From Flavobacteriales bacterium UBA4466 (GTDB lineage Bacteria > Bacteroidota > Bacteroidia > Flavobacteriales_D > Sanyastnellaceae): a DNA stretch of 64,000 bases. Positions 11,601 through 22,656 of the stretch are shown here, in pieces. The DNA lies in NCBI GenBank assembly GCA_905182895.1, contig CAJJDD010000008.1, forward strand, positions 1-64,000. Direction: 5' to 3'. The translations under genes were made by a program, and so were the position numbers. Under the pieces are notes generated by a model. That model ran no database searches. It saw nothing but the letters and a program-made list of their open reading frames with translations, and was not told the DNA's origin. Position 1 is the stretch's first letter. Every line of letters begins with the position of its first letter.

Positions 11601-14600
11601 AGTCGCATCCGTTTACTGTGGAGTATAAGTCGGTATAAACACCTTGATCAACATAAGCTGAAATTCCTTCTATGTAAGTTTCTCCATCACAGATAGTGAT
11701 TGTATTGGTCTGCGTTGCAACGCTAAACACTTCTAATACCGTGATGATAATAGAATCACAGCCGTTTGCTGTGAGGTAAACATCTGTATAGGTTCCAGTG
11801 GTAGTATAAAAAGAAGTTCCTTCGATGTGCGTTTCCCCATCACAAATAGCTACTTGATTAGTGCTAGCATAAACTGGATTCACTGTGAGTTCTGTGGTTA
11901 CAATAGAATCACATCCTTGAACAGAAGTGTAAACATCTTGATAGCTTCCAGTGGTCATGTAATCACTAGCTCCTTCTTCATAAACATCGCCTTGACAAAT
12001 AGAAACAGAATTGGTTACGCTTAGAATTGGGTTTACTGTTAGAAGAGTAGTGATAGTAGAGTCACATCCATTTATAGAAAGGTAATCATCTGTATAAGTT
12101 CCAGAAGTAGTTATTGGCTAGTTCCTTCTGAGTAGGTTTCACCTTCGCAAATAGTAATAGAATTAGTAGCAGTAAATTCAGGATTAACTGTAAGAATGGT
12201 AGTTACTGTAGAATCACATCCATTCACTGTAAGATATTCATCAGTGTAAGTTCCATTGGTGTTGTAAATACTAGTTCCTTCTGTATACGTTTCTCCCTCA
12301 CAAATAGAGATGCTATTGGTCACAACTGCTACTGGGTTTACTGTTAGGATTGTGGTAATTATAGAGTCACATCCGTTTACAGTGAGGTAATTATCTGTGT
12401 AATTTCCAGAAGCGTTATAATCAGAAGTTCCTTCAGAATAAGTTTCCCCTTGGCATATTACTGGTTCATTGGTAATGTCAAACGTAAGGTTGACAGTAAG
12501 AATCGTAGTAACCACAGAGTCGCATCCAGCAGCTGATGTGTAAACGTCTTCATAAACTCCAGAAGTAGTGTAAGTAGAAGTCCCTTCTGTATGGGTTTCT
12601 CCATTACAGATGCTAGTATTTATGGTGTTTAAAACCACAGGAATCACAGTAATAGTAGTGGTCACCGTAGAATCACATCCAAGAACAGAAGTATAAACAT
12701 TCACCACATCCTGAGCCGTAGTGTAATCGGTTCCATTCACTGTAGCAGTTTCCCCATCGCATATCGTTACTGATTCATTAAAGGTCACCAGAGGATTTAC
12801 CACAATGGTAGTGGTCACCGTAGAATCACATCCAAGAACAGAAGGATAAACATTCACCACATCTTGAGCCGTAGTGTAAGTCGGTTCCATTCACTGTAGC
12901 AGTTTCCCCATCACATATCGTTACTGATTCATTAAAGGTTACCAGAGGATTTACCACAATGGTAGTGGTCACCGTAGAATCACATCCAAGAACAGAAGTA
13001 TAAACATTCACCACATCTTGAGCCGTAGTGTAATCGGTTCCATTCACTGTAGCAGTTTCCCCATCACATATCGTTACTGATTCATTAAAGGTTACCAGAG
13101 GATTTACCACAATGGTAGTGGTCACCGTAGAATCACATCCAAGAACAGAAGGATAAACATTCACCACATCTTGAGCCGTAGTGTAATCGGTTCCATTCAC
13201 TGTAGCAGTTTCCCCATCACATATCGTTACTGATTCATTAAAGGTTACCAGAGGATTTACCACAATGGTAGTGGTCACCGTAGAATCACATCCAAGAACA
13301 GAAGTATAAACATTCACCACATCTTGAGCCGTAGTGTAATCGGTTCCATTCACTGTAGCAGTTTCCCCATCACATATCGTTACTGATTCATTAAAGGTTA
13401 CCAGAGGATTTACCACAATGGTAGTGGTCACCGTAGAATCACATCCAAGAACAGAAGTATAAACATTCACCACATCTTGAGCCGTAGTGTAATCGGTTCC
13501 ATTCACTGTAGCAGTTTCCCCATCACATATCGTTACTGATTCATTAAAGGTTACCAGAGGATTTACCACAATGGTAGTGGTCACCGTAGAATCACATCCA
13601 AGAACAGAAGTATAAACATTCACCACATCTTGAGCCGTAGTGTAATCGGTTCCATTCACTGTAGCAGTTTCCCCATCGCATATCGTTACTGATTCATTAA
13701 AGGTTACCAGAGGATTTACCACAATGGTAGTGGTCACCGTAGAATCACATCCAAGAACAGAAGGATAAACATTCACCACATCTTGAGCCGTAGTGTAATC
13801 GGTTCCATTCACTGTAGCAGTTTCCCCATCACATATCGTTACTGATTCATTAAAGGTTACCAGAGGATTTACCACAATGGTAGTGGTCACCGTAGAATCA
13901 CATCCAAGAACAGAAGGATAAACATTCACCACATCTTGAGCCGTAGTGTAATCGGTTCCATTCACTGTAGCAGTTTCCCCATCACATATCGTTACTGATT
14001 CATTAAAGGTCACCAGAGGATTTACCACAATGGTAGTGGTCACCGTAGAATCACATCCAAGAACAGAAGTATAAACATTCACCACATCTTGAGCCGTAGT
14101 GTAATCGGTTCCATTCACTGTAGCAGTTTCCCCATCACATATCGTTACTGATTCATTAAAGGTTACCAGAGGATTTACCACAATGGTAGTGGTCACCGTA
14201 GAATCACATCCAAGAACAGAAGTATAAACATTCACCACATCTTGAGCCGTAGTGTAATCGGTTCCATTCACTGTAGCAGTTTCCCCATCACATATCGTTA
14301 CTGATTCATTAAAGGTTACCAGAGGATTTACCACAATGGTAGTGGTCACCGTAGAATCACATCCAAGAACAGAAGTATAAACATTCACCACATCTTGCGC
14401 AGTCGAATAAGTAGTTCCATTCACTGTAGCAGTTTCCCCATCACATATCGTTACTGATTCATCAAAGGTTACCAGAGGATTTACCACAATGGTAGTGGTC
14501 ACCGTAGAATCACATCCAAGAACAGACGGATAAACATTCACCACATCTTGAGCCGTAGTGTAATCGGTTCCATTCACTGTAGCAGTTTCCCCATCACATA

Positions 14601-17600
14601 TCGTTACTGATTCATTAAAGGTTACCAGAGGATTTACCACAATGGTAGTGGTCACCGTAGAATCACATCCAAGAACAGAAGTATAAACATTCACCACATC
14701 CTGAGCCGTAGTGTAATCGGTTCCATTCACTGTAGCAGTTTCCCCATCGCATATCGTTACTGATTCATTAAAGGTTACCAGAGGATTTACCACAATGGTA
14801 GTGGTCACCGTAGAATCACATCCAAGAACAGAAGTATAAACATTCACCACATCCTGAGCCGTAGTGTAATCGGTTCCATTCACTGTAGCAGTTTCCCCAT
14901 CACATATCGTTACTGATTCATTAAAGGTTACCAGAGGATTTACCACAATGGTAGTGGTCACCGTAGAATCACATCCAAGAACAGAAGGATAAACATTCAC
15001 CACATCTTGAGCCGCAGTGTAATCGGTTCCATTCACTGTAGCAGTTTCCCCATCGCATATCGTTACTGATTCATTAAAGGTTACCAGAGGATTTACCACA
15101 ATGGTAGTGGTCACCGTAGAATCACATCCAAGAACAGAAGTATAAACATTCACCACATCTTGAGCCGTAGTGTAATCGGTTCCATTCACTGTAGCAGTTT
15201 CCCCATCACATATCGTTACTGATTCATTAAAGGTTACCAGAGGATTTACCACAATGGTAGTGGTCACCGTAGAATCACATCCAAGAACAGAAGGATAAAC
15301 ATTCACCACATCTTGAGCCGTAGTGTAAGTCGGTTCCATTCACTGTAGCAGTTTCCCCATCGCAGATCGTTACTGATTCATTAAAGGTTACCAGAGGATT
15401 TACCACAATGGTAGTGGTCACCGTAGAATCACATCCAAGAACAGAAGGATAAACATTCACCACATCTTGAGCCGTAGTGTAATCGGTTCCATTCACTGTA
15501 GCAGTTTCCCCATCGCATATCGTTACTGATTCATTAAAGGTTTCCAGAGGATTTACCACAATGGTAGTGGTCACTGTAGAATCACATCCAAGAACAGAAG
15601 GATAAACATTCACCACATCTTGAGCCGCAGTGTAATCGGTTCCATTCACTGTAGCAGTTTCCCCATCACATATCGTTACTGATTCATTAAAGGTTACCAG
15701 AGGATTTACCACAATGGTAGTGGTCACCGTAGAATCACATCCAAGAACAGAAGGATAAACATTCACCACATCTTGAGCCGTAGTGTAATCGGTTCCATTC
15801 ACTGTAGCAGTTTCCCCATCGCAGATCGTTACTGATTCATTAAAGGTTACCAGAGGATTTACCACAATGGTAGTGGTCACCGTAGAATCACATCCAAGAA
15901 CAGAAGTATAAACATTCACCACATCTTGAGCCGTAGTGTAATCGGTTCCATTCACTGTAGCAGTTTCCCCATCACATATCGTTACTGATTCATTAAAGGT
16001 TACCAGAGGATTTACCACAATGGTAGTGGTCACCGTAGAATCACATCCAAGAACAGAAGGATAAACATTCACCACATCTTGAGCCGTAGTGTAATCGGTT
16101 CCATTCACTGTAGCAGTTTCCCCATCGCATATCGTTACTGATTCATTAAAGGTTACCAGAGGATTTACCACAATGGTAGTGGTCACCGTAGAATCACATC
16201 CAAGAACAGAAGTATAAACATTCACCACATCTTGAGCCGCAGTGTAATCGGTTCCATTCACTGTAGCAGTTTCCCCATCACATATCGTTACTGATTCATT
16301 AAAGGTTACCAGAGGATTTACCACAATGGTAGTGGTCACCGTAGAATCACATCCAAGAACAGAAGTATAAACATTCACCACATCTTGAGCCGTAGTGTAA
16401 TCGGTTCCATTCACTGTAGCAGTTTCCCCATCACATATCGTTACTGATTCATTAAAGGTTACCAGAGGATTTACCACAATGGTAGTGGTCACCGTAGAAT
16501 CACATCCAAGAACAGAAGGATAAACATTCACCACATCTTGAGCCGTAGTGTAATCGGTTCCATTCACTGTAGCAGTTTCCCCATCACATATCGTTACTGA
16601 TTCATTAAAGGTTACCAGAGGATTTACCACAATGGTAGTGGTCACCGTAGAATCACATCCAAGAACAGAAGTATAAACATTCACCACATCTTGAGCCGCA
16701 GTGTAATCGGTTCCATTCACTGTAGCAGTTTCCCCATCGCATATCGTTACTGATTCATTAAAGGTTACCAGAGGATTTACCACAATGGTAGTGGTCACCG
16801 TAGAATCACATCCAAGAACAGAAGTATAAACATTCACCACATCTTGAGCCGTAGTGTAATCGGTTCCATTCACTGTAGCAGTTTCCCCATCGCATATCGT
16901 TACTGATTCATTAAAGGTTACCAGAGGATTTACCACAATGGTAGTGGTCACCGTAGAATCACATCCAAGAACAGAAGTATAAACATTCACCACATCTTGA
17001 GCCGTAGTGTAATCGGTTCCATTCACTGTAGCAGTTTCCCCATCGCAGATCGTTACTGATTCATTAAAGGTTACCAGAGGATTTACCACAATGGTAGTGG
17101 TCACCGTAGAATCACATCCAAGAACAGAAGTATAAACATTCACCACATCTTGAGCCGCAGTGTAATCGGTTCCATTCACTGTAGCAGTTTCCCCATCGCA
17201 TATCGTTACTGATTCATTAAAGGTTACCAGAGGATTTACCACAATGGTAGTGGTCACCGTAGAATCACATCCAAGAACAGAAGTATAAACATTCACCACA
17301 TCCTGAGCCGTAGTGTAATCGGTTCCATTCACTGTAGCAGTTTCCCCATCGCAGATCGTTACTGATTCATTAAAGGTTACCAGAGGATTTACCACAATGG
17401 TAGTGGTCACCGTAGAATCACATCCAAGAACAGAAGTATAAACATTCACCACATCTTGAGCCGTAGTGTAATCGGTTCCATTCACTGTAGCAGTTTCCCC
17501 ATCACATATCGTTACTGATTCATTAAAGGTTACCAGAGGATTTACCACAATGGTAGTGGTCACCGTAGAATCACATCCAAGAACAGAAGTATAAACATTC

Positions 17601-19846
17601 ACCACATCTTGAGCCGTAGTGACCCCCTCAATGTCTATCGTTTCTCCATCGCATAAGTCTAGGTTGATAGTTGTAGTTTGAGGGAAAGCAAAGAATATAT
17701 TTAAAGTTACAGTGGAATCTTGAGTGCAGTATTGACTGTCAAAGACATCTGTATAAGTTCCAGAAGTAGTTATTGGGTTCCCATTAAAGATGTAAGGTGT
17801 CCCGAAGCATGCTATTACGTTTGAGGTTGTTGTGGTTGGGTCAACTATGGTTAAATTAGTGATTACTGTTGAGTCACATCCTGATGCTGTAGCGTTAATA
17901 TAAGTGTAGCTGTAGGTTCCTGCCTCAGTGTAATAATCCCCATTTTCATTGTGGACTAATCCATAACAAAGTTGAATGTCCTGTTCTGTTACAATTTCAT
18001 TGAAATCTAAAACAGTTGTGAGTAAGGAGTCGCATCCATCTGCAGTTTGAAGCAAATTAGTAAAGGTCCCTCCCGTCCAATAGGTGTTGCCTGCCACTGT
18101 ATAGGTAGATCCAATACAGGTAGTTACAAATTCAGTATGCTCTATGAGTGGAATTAATGTAATGTTCGTAACGACTGTAGAATCACACAGGCTTGAAGTT
18201 AAGTAAGTATAAGAGTATGTTCCATCAGTAAAATAGGTTTCAGGCCCTTCAACATGAATTTGTCCTTGACAGAGTTCAATATCATTGACCGTGTCTGGGA
18301 TTATAGGCAGCACCGTGATTTCTGCTGTTACTATAGAATCACAGCCATTTACGGAAAGAAAGGTCTCTACCACCGTTTGACTAGTGAAATAGGTGTTCCC
18401 GTTATAGTCTACAGATGCACATCCTATTAGCTCTTCGGTTAAAATTGTTAGATCTTCAGGATTGTCTAGTTGGAACGAAACTTCTGTAGTGCAATCTTCA
18501 ACATCAGTGACATAAATAGTGTACTGACCTCCGCACAAGTTACTGAAGGTTTGTTCTGTTGAACTATTAGTAATAGAAGCTATTACAGAGTTGTCGATTG
18601 AGTTTTCTAGGGAGTAATCAAATGGAGCAGCACCGTTTCCTTCAATGACTATTTGCCCATCACATTCATCGAAGCATGATATCTCGTCAACTGTATAACT
18701 TGGATCTTCACAGCATGGAGATGGTGCTGTGAAATCTTCGGAATACTCACAGGCAGATTCGTCAGTGAATGATGCGGTTAGAAAGCATGGTGATCCATCT
18801 GCGCTTAAGCCAGTGAAATTAAAGTTATACGAGTTACTAAAAGGCGCATTATAAGTCATCGCGTTTCCAGAGCAATCTTGAAGAGTGAAAGATCCAGAGG
18901 ATGGAGTGTCCTCTAGTTCAATTTGACCAGAAAGTGTATAGGTATTAGCATTATCAGCACAAGGTGTGATTGTGTAGTTTATGACTATTTCACATAAGAT
19001 ATCACAATTGGTAGACCCTGTTCCTCCGGTTTGTTGTAAAGTAATATCCTGAACTACACTTGCGTAATTAGTGATTAACATTACGTAAACATCTCCTGTT
19101 TGAGCATTTGGTATGATAGGATATTCATCTTCCGTGGGGTCAAAACTACAATCGATAAGGCTTCCATTGGCAGAAGTAGGTGCTTGACCTAAGCTACCAC
19201 ATGCCCCCTGGGCATCATCTAGATCATCAAAAGGGCCCCATATAGCATAATCTATATCTTGCGGAGCATTAAGGTTCATGTCAATATTTCCAGAATCTTC
19301 TATTTCCAGATAATACCATGTCGGATTAGGTGTTAGGAATAAACAAGCATAATTATTTCCCGGATCTAAGAAATCGGCATACCCTCCATTAGAAGTTGCT
19401 GTAAAGGAAAGACCATCATCTGTACAGATAGGATCCATTCCTAAACAGCTAGTTGGGCCCTCCGACTCAACCTCAAAATCACAATCAGCAGTGGCGTTGT
19501 AATTAACACCTGAGCTTGGCAAAAAATCTGAGGAATAAATTTGAGAACCGTTTAAGGTAAGTAAATAAGAAACCTCATTCTCATAAATCCCTCCACCGTT
19601 GAAATAGACAAGTGAAATGTTATCACTTGTACATGCTTCAAAAGTTAATGCTGCTGAATCGAATAAAACCGTACCTGAAGCTACCGTAGACCCATTTACT
19701 TGCACTGTTACCGTTGATCCATCCCATCCATCCCCCCAAGAATCATACATGAAAATGTTGTATGAACAACATTGGGCCCCTAAATAGTTGATGCCACCAA
19801 TGCAGAAGAATAAATTTAAGAAGACAATCGCCTTTATTGTAGCTCT
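5623..19846 (-). CDS. Giant repeat-rich secreted protein with CHU_C (T9SS type B) sorting domain
   Basis: About 4,700 codons in one orientation, split by frameshifts into some ten ORFs whose ends overlap. Order from the N-terminus: a signal peptide in frame upstream of the track start (KAIVFLNLFFCIGG, then LGAQ; no in-frame ATG, so the end coordinate is approximate); a WGDGWDG domain; a domain with DIDYAIWGPF and DITLQQTGGTG; several degenerate units; about 32 near-identical 51-residue repeats (NPLVTFNESVTICDGETATV and so on to GCDSTVTT); about 40 divergent 51-residue repeats (ICEGETYxEGTSxY type); Ig-like spacers; and a CHU_C domain (YIPNAFTADSDNINDVF, FNRWGEVVFQS). Each repeat carries two conserved cysteines (ICDG and GCDS), suggesting disulfides outside the cell. 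The likely role is a long surface adhesin or stalk. That is inference from architecture. Confidence 0.85.
6460..12655 (-). repeat. About 40 diverged 51-codon repeats of the giant gene
   Basis: Same 51-residue period as the near-identical block and the same ends (ICxGE near the start, GCDS(T/I)(V/I)TT near the end). The middle is YxEGTSxY xxxGTYTDxY instead of ATVNGTDYTTAQDVVNVY. Sequence identity between neighbours is moderate, so this part is older or less homogenised. It contains several frameshifts (about 6760, 7040, 7390, 9290, 9350, 9580, 9780, 10930, 12110). Confidence 0.9.
8780..10170 (-). repeat. Higher-order repeat: three-unit blocks of about 468 bp
   Basis: The trio SYFEQASEY / TYTEGTSDY / S(H/Y)TEGASVY recurs in the same order. 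The marker TATGCAGCAGTTGATAACC, in a unit three residues longer than the rest (INCCIDQF), occurs at about 8788, 9256 and 9721. The spacing is 468 and 465 bp. Copies are nearly identical, which implies recent block duplication. Confidence 0.88.
12655..17620 (-). repeat. Tandem array of about 32 near-identical 153-bp units
   Basis: The unit is 153 bp (51 codons), checked by the spacing of GTGGTCACCG at 12965 and 13118. Counting ATVNGT in the three ORFs gives 15 + 16 + 1 copies. Copies differ only at a few positions: the YTSV/YPSV codon, TTAQ/TAAQ, and CATCACAT/CATCGCAT/CATCGCAGA. One copy at about 14395-14420 is more diverged (TYSTAQ). The period is a whole number of codons, so copy-number change keeps the frame. 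Confidence 0.95.
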
Positions 19847-19914
19847 GAAGTGGGAAAAGTAAGACGGTATTTTAATTCGTTGAAAAATGGTTAACTATGG
19901 TTTGAGGTCTACAG

Positions 19915-19922
19915 CAAAAGTA
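19915..19922 (-). promoter_or_regulatory. -7 element (TACTTTTG) for the giant repeat gene
   Basis: On the minus strand TACTTTTG is an exact TAnnTTTG match. It lies 30-70 bp upstream of the region where the signal peptide begins. It shares the intergenic region with the valS promoter on the other strand. Confidence 0.5.
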
Positions 19923-19945
19923 TAAAAAAAATCATCTAAATATGC

Positions 19946-19971
19946 ATTATCACGTAGCTTACGTGGATAAT
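19946..19971. promoter_or_regulatory. Inverted repeat between the giant gene and valS
   Basis: ATTATC-ACGTA, spacer GCT, then TACGT-GGATAAT. The inner arms CACGTA/TACGTG are perfect and the outer arms pair with one bulged base. It lies just upstream of both divergent promoters. It could be an operator or an RNA hairpin. No regulator is identifiable. Confidence 0.4.
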
Positions 19972-20024
19972 TAAAATGATTTTGGATGTTAATGTACTAG
20001 CTGGGTTGAGTTACCTTTGAATAA

Positions 20025-20032
20025 TAATTTTG
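20025..20032 (+). promoter_or_regulatory. -7 element (TAATTTTG) for valS
   Basis: Exact TAnnTTTG match whose last base is only 4 nt before the valS ATG. A TTG at 20006-20008 may serve as the -33 element. If used, transcription would begin at or next to the start codon, giving a leaderless or almost leaderless mRNA. Confidence 0.5.
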
Positions 20033-20036
20033 TGAA

Positions 20037-22649
20037 ATGGAAATTCCGAGTAAATACGACCCGAGAGAAACAGAAAGTAAATGGTACGAGTTTTGGATGA
20101 AAAATGATTATTTTCATTCTGAACCAGATGATAGAGAGTCGTATACGGTAGTAATCCCCCCTCCAAATGTTACTGGGGTTTTGCATATGGGGCACATGTT
20201 GAACAATACCATCCAAGATGTTCTGGTTAGAAGGGCTAGGTTACAAGGGAAAAATGCTTGTTGGGTTCCAGGAACAGACCATGCGTCTATAGCTACAGAA
20301 GCCAAAGTAGTTAAGCGATTGAGAGAGAAAGGAATTAAGAAATCCGATATAGGAAGAGAAGAATTTTTAAAACATGCTTGGGAGTGGAAAGAAGAGTACG
20401 GTGGGATAATCTTAGAGCAGCTTAAAAAGCTCGGTGCTAGTTGTGATTGGGAAAGAACCTCCTTTACCATGGATGAGACTTACTACCAAGATGTAGTAAA
20501 TACGTTTATTAGACTCTACGAAAAAGGGTTGATTTACAGAGGTGAGCGAATGATTAATTGGGATCCAGCTGCTTTAACAGCTTTGTCCGATGAAGAGGTA
20601 ATTCATAAGGAAGTAAATTCAAAATTATATCATGTAAGATATCAGATAAAAGACTCTAAAGAATATGTAACTATAGCTACCACTAGGCCTGAGACTATAT
20701 TAGGAGATTCAGCTATTTGTATTCACCCAGATGATACGCGTTATACGCATTTACATGGTAAGCATGCGCTAGTTCCGTTGATAGGTAGAGAGATTCCTAT
20801 AATTCTGGATGATTATGTAGATATGGAGTTCGGTACAGGTTGTCTTAAGGTTACTCCTGCTCATGATGTGAATGATTTTGATTTAGGCGCTAAGCATAAC
20901 TTGGAAATTATAAATATTATGAACCCAAATGGGACATTGAATGAGAATTCGGTGCTGTTTGATGGTGTGGATCGTTTTAAGGTTAGAAAGCAAATAGAGA
21001 AAGACTTGGAGGAGTCAGGAAACCTTGTTGAGGTAGAATCTTACCAGAATAAAATCGGCTATTCAGAGAGAACTGATGTGGTTATAGAGCCTCGCCTTTC
21101 ACTGCAGTGGTGGGTGAAGATGGATGACATTGTTAAGCCCGCGTTGCAAAGCGTAAAAGATGGTGAGATTAATTTCTATCCAAGCAATTTTGTAAACACA
21201 TACAATCATTGGTTGAATAACGTCAAGGACTGGTGTGTTAGTAGGCAGTTATGGTGGGGGCATCGAATTCCAGCATGGTTTTATGGACAGGGAGATGATG
21301 ATTTCGTGGTATGTGTTACCGCGGAGGAGGCTTTGGAAAAAGCTAAATCTAAATCTGGAAATGAAGCACTAACAGCAGAGGATTTAAAGCAAGATGAAGA
21401 TGTAATTGGATACTTGGTTCTCTTCTTGGTTATGGCCTATGTCTGTATTCAATGGTCTCCAAGATGAAAAAGAAGTATCTTACTATTACCCTACTGCTGA
21501 TTTAGTTACAGGCCCTGATATTATATTCTTCTGGGTAGCTAGAATGATTATGGCGGGTTATGAATACAGAGATGAGAAACCTTTCTCTAATGTTTATTTC
21601 TCTTGGTATAGTTAGGAGATGAGCAAGGGAGAAAAATGAGTAAAACACTAGGGAATTCTCCTGACCCTATTGAGTTAATAAAAAAATATGGAGCTGATGG
21701 AGTGAGAGTAGGAATGTTACTCTGTGCGCCAGCAGGAAACGACATCCCTTTTGATGAAGGGCTTTGTGAGCAAGGCCGTAATTTCTCTAACAAAATATGG
21801 AATGCTTTTCGTTTAATAAAAGGATGGGAGGTGTCTGAAAAAGAACAACCTTTAGAGGCCAAACAAGCAGTTAAATGGTTTAACTCTAGAATAGGAACTG
21901 TATTAGAAGAAATAAATGACAGCTTTACTAAATTCAGACTTTCTGAAGCTTTAATGTCTTCTTATAAACTGATTTGGGATGATCTATGTTCGTCATATTT
22001 AGAAGCTGTAAAGCCAGCTTATGGAGGGAAGATTGATCCTCGGAGTTTGAAAGAAACAATTGAATTTTTTGAGACTACACTGAAAATAATTCACCCATTT
22101 ATGCCTTTCTTAAGTGAAGAGATCTGGCATAGATTAGCTGATAGGCCAGAAAAAGAAGATGCGCTAATCGTGGCTAAATGGCCAGAGCAGGAGAAGGGTG
22201 ATGAATTATTGCAACGCGAATGGGAAGTGCTAAGTGAGATTCTCTCAGATGTAAAGAACCAAAGAAACCAATATGGCATAAGTCCAAAAGAGGCATTAAC
22301 AGGTTCTGTGAATATTAGCGGAAGATTAAATCAAGATTTCTCGAGGTTGTTTAAGAAATTAGGAAATTGTACCATAGATATTATCTCTGATGGTGGAGAT
22401 ACATCGCCAAGAAAAAATGGAGTGGTATCTTTGGATTTAGGAGATAAGCTTCAGGAAGAGGAAAAAAAGAATTTAGAAAAAGAATTAGAATACTCCAAAG
22501 GATTTGCTAAATCAGTCGAAAAGAAACTATCTGATAGCGATGTTTTATTATGGGCCCACTCAAAAAGAAGAAATTCTGAAAGAAAAAAATTAGCAGATGC
22601 CTTGGCTAAGATTAGTCAGATAGAAGAGAAATTAGAACAAATGAAATAA
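20037..22649 (+). CDS. valS: Valyl-tRNA synthetase, frameshifted
   Basis: Class I aminoacyl-tRNA synthetase charging tRNA-Val. The N-terminal ORF has the family HIGH signature [20 protein letters not shown], the editing-domain region ([16 protein letters not shown]) and [15 protein letters not shown]. The third ORF begins at the KMSKS loop ([12 protein letters not shown]) and runs through the anticodon domain to a C-terminal coiled coil ([19 protein letters not shown]). Three track ORFs (20037-21467, 21406-21615, 21636-22649) join if one extra base is removed near 21402 (restoring [10 protein letters not shown]) and one each near 21602 and 21616 (restoring [13 protein letters not shown]). The total of about 870 codons is the normal length. 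A single functional copy is essential, so sequencing error is the best explanation. Confidence 0.95.
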
Positions 22650-22656
22650 AATCGAA

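Noticed and set aside
12655-17620. CRISPR array or satellite DNA
   Set aside because: The unit is 153 bp with no unique spacers and is coding in one frame with period 51 codons. No cas gene is present.
5623-19846. Reading the giant gene fragments as about ten separate genes
   Set aside because: Consecutive ORFs overlap within repeat units, continue the same 51-residue phase, and only the first has a signal peptide and only the last a sorting domain.
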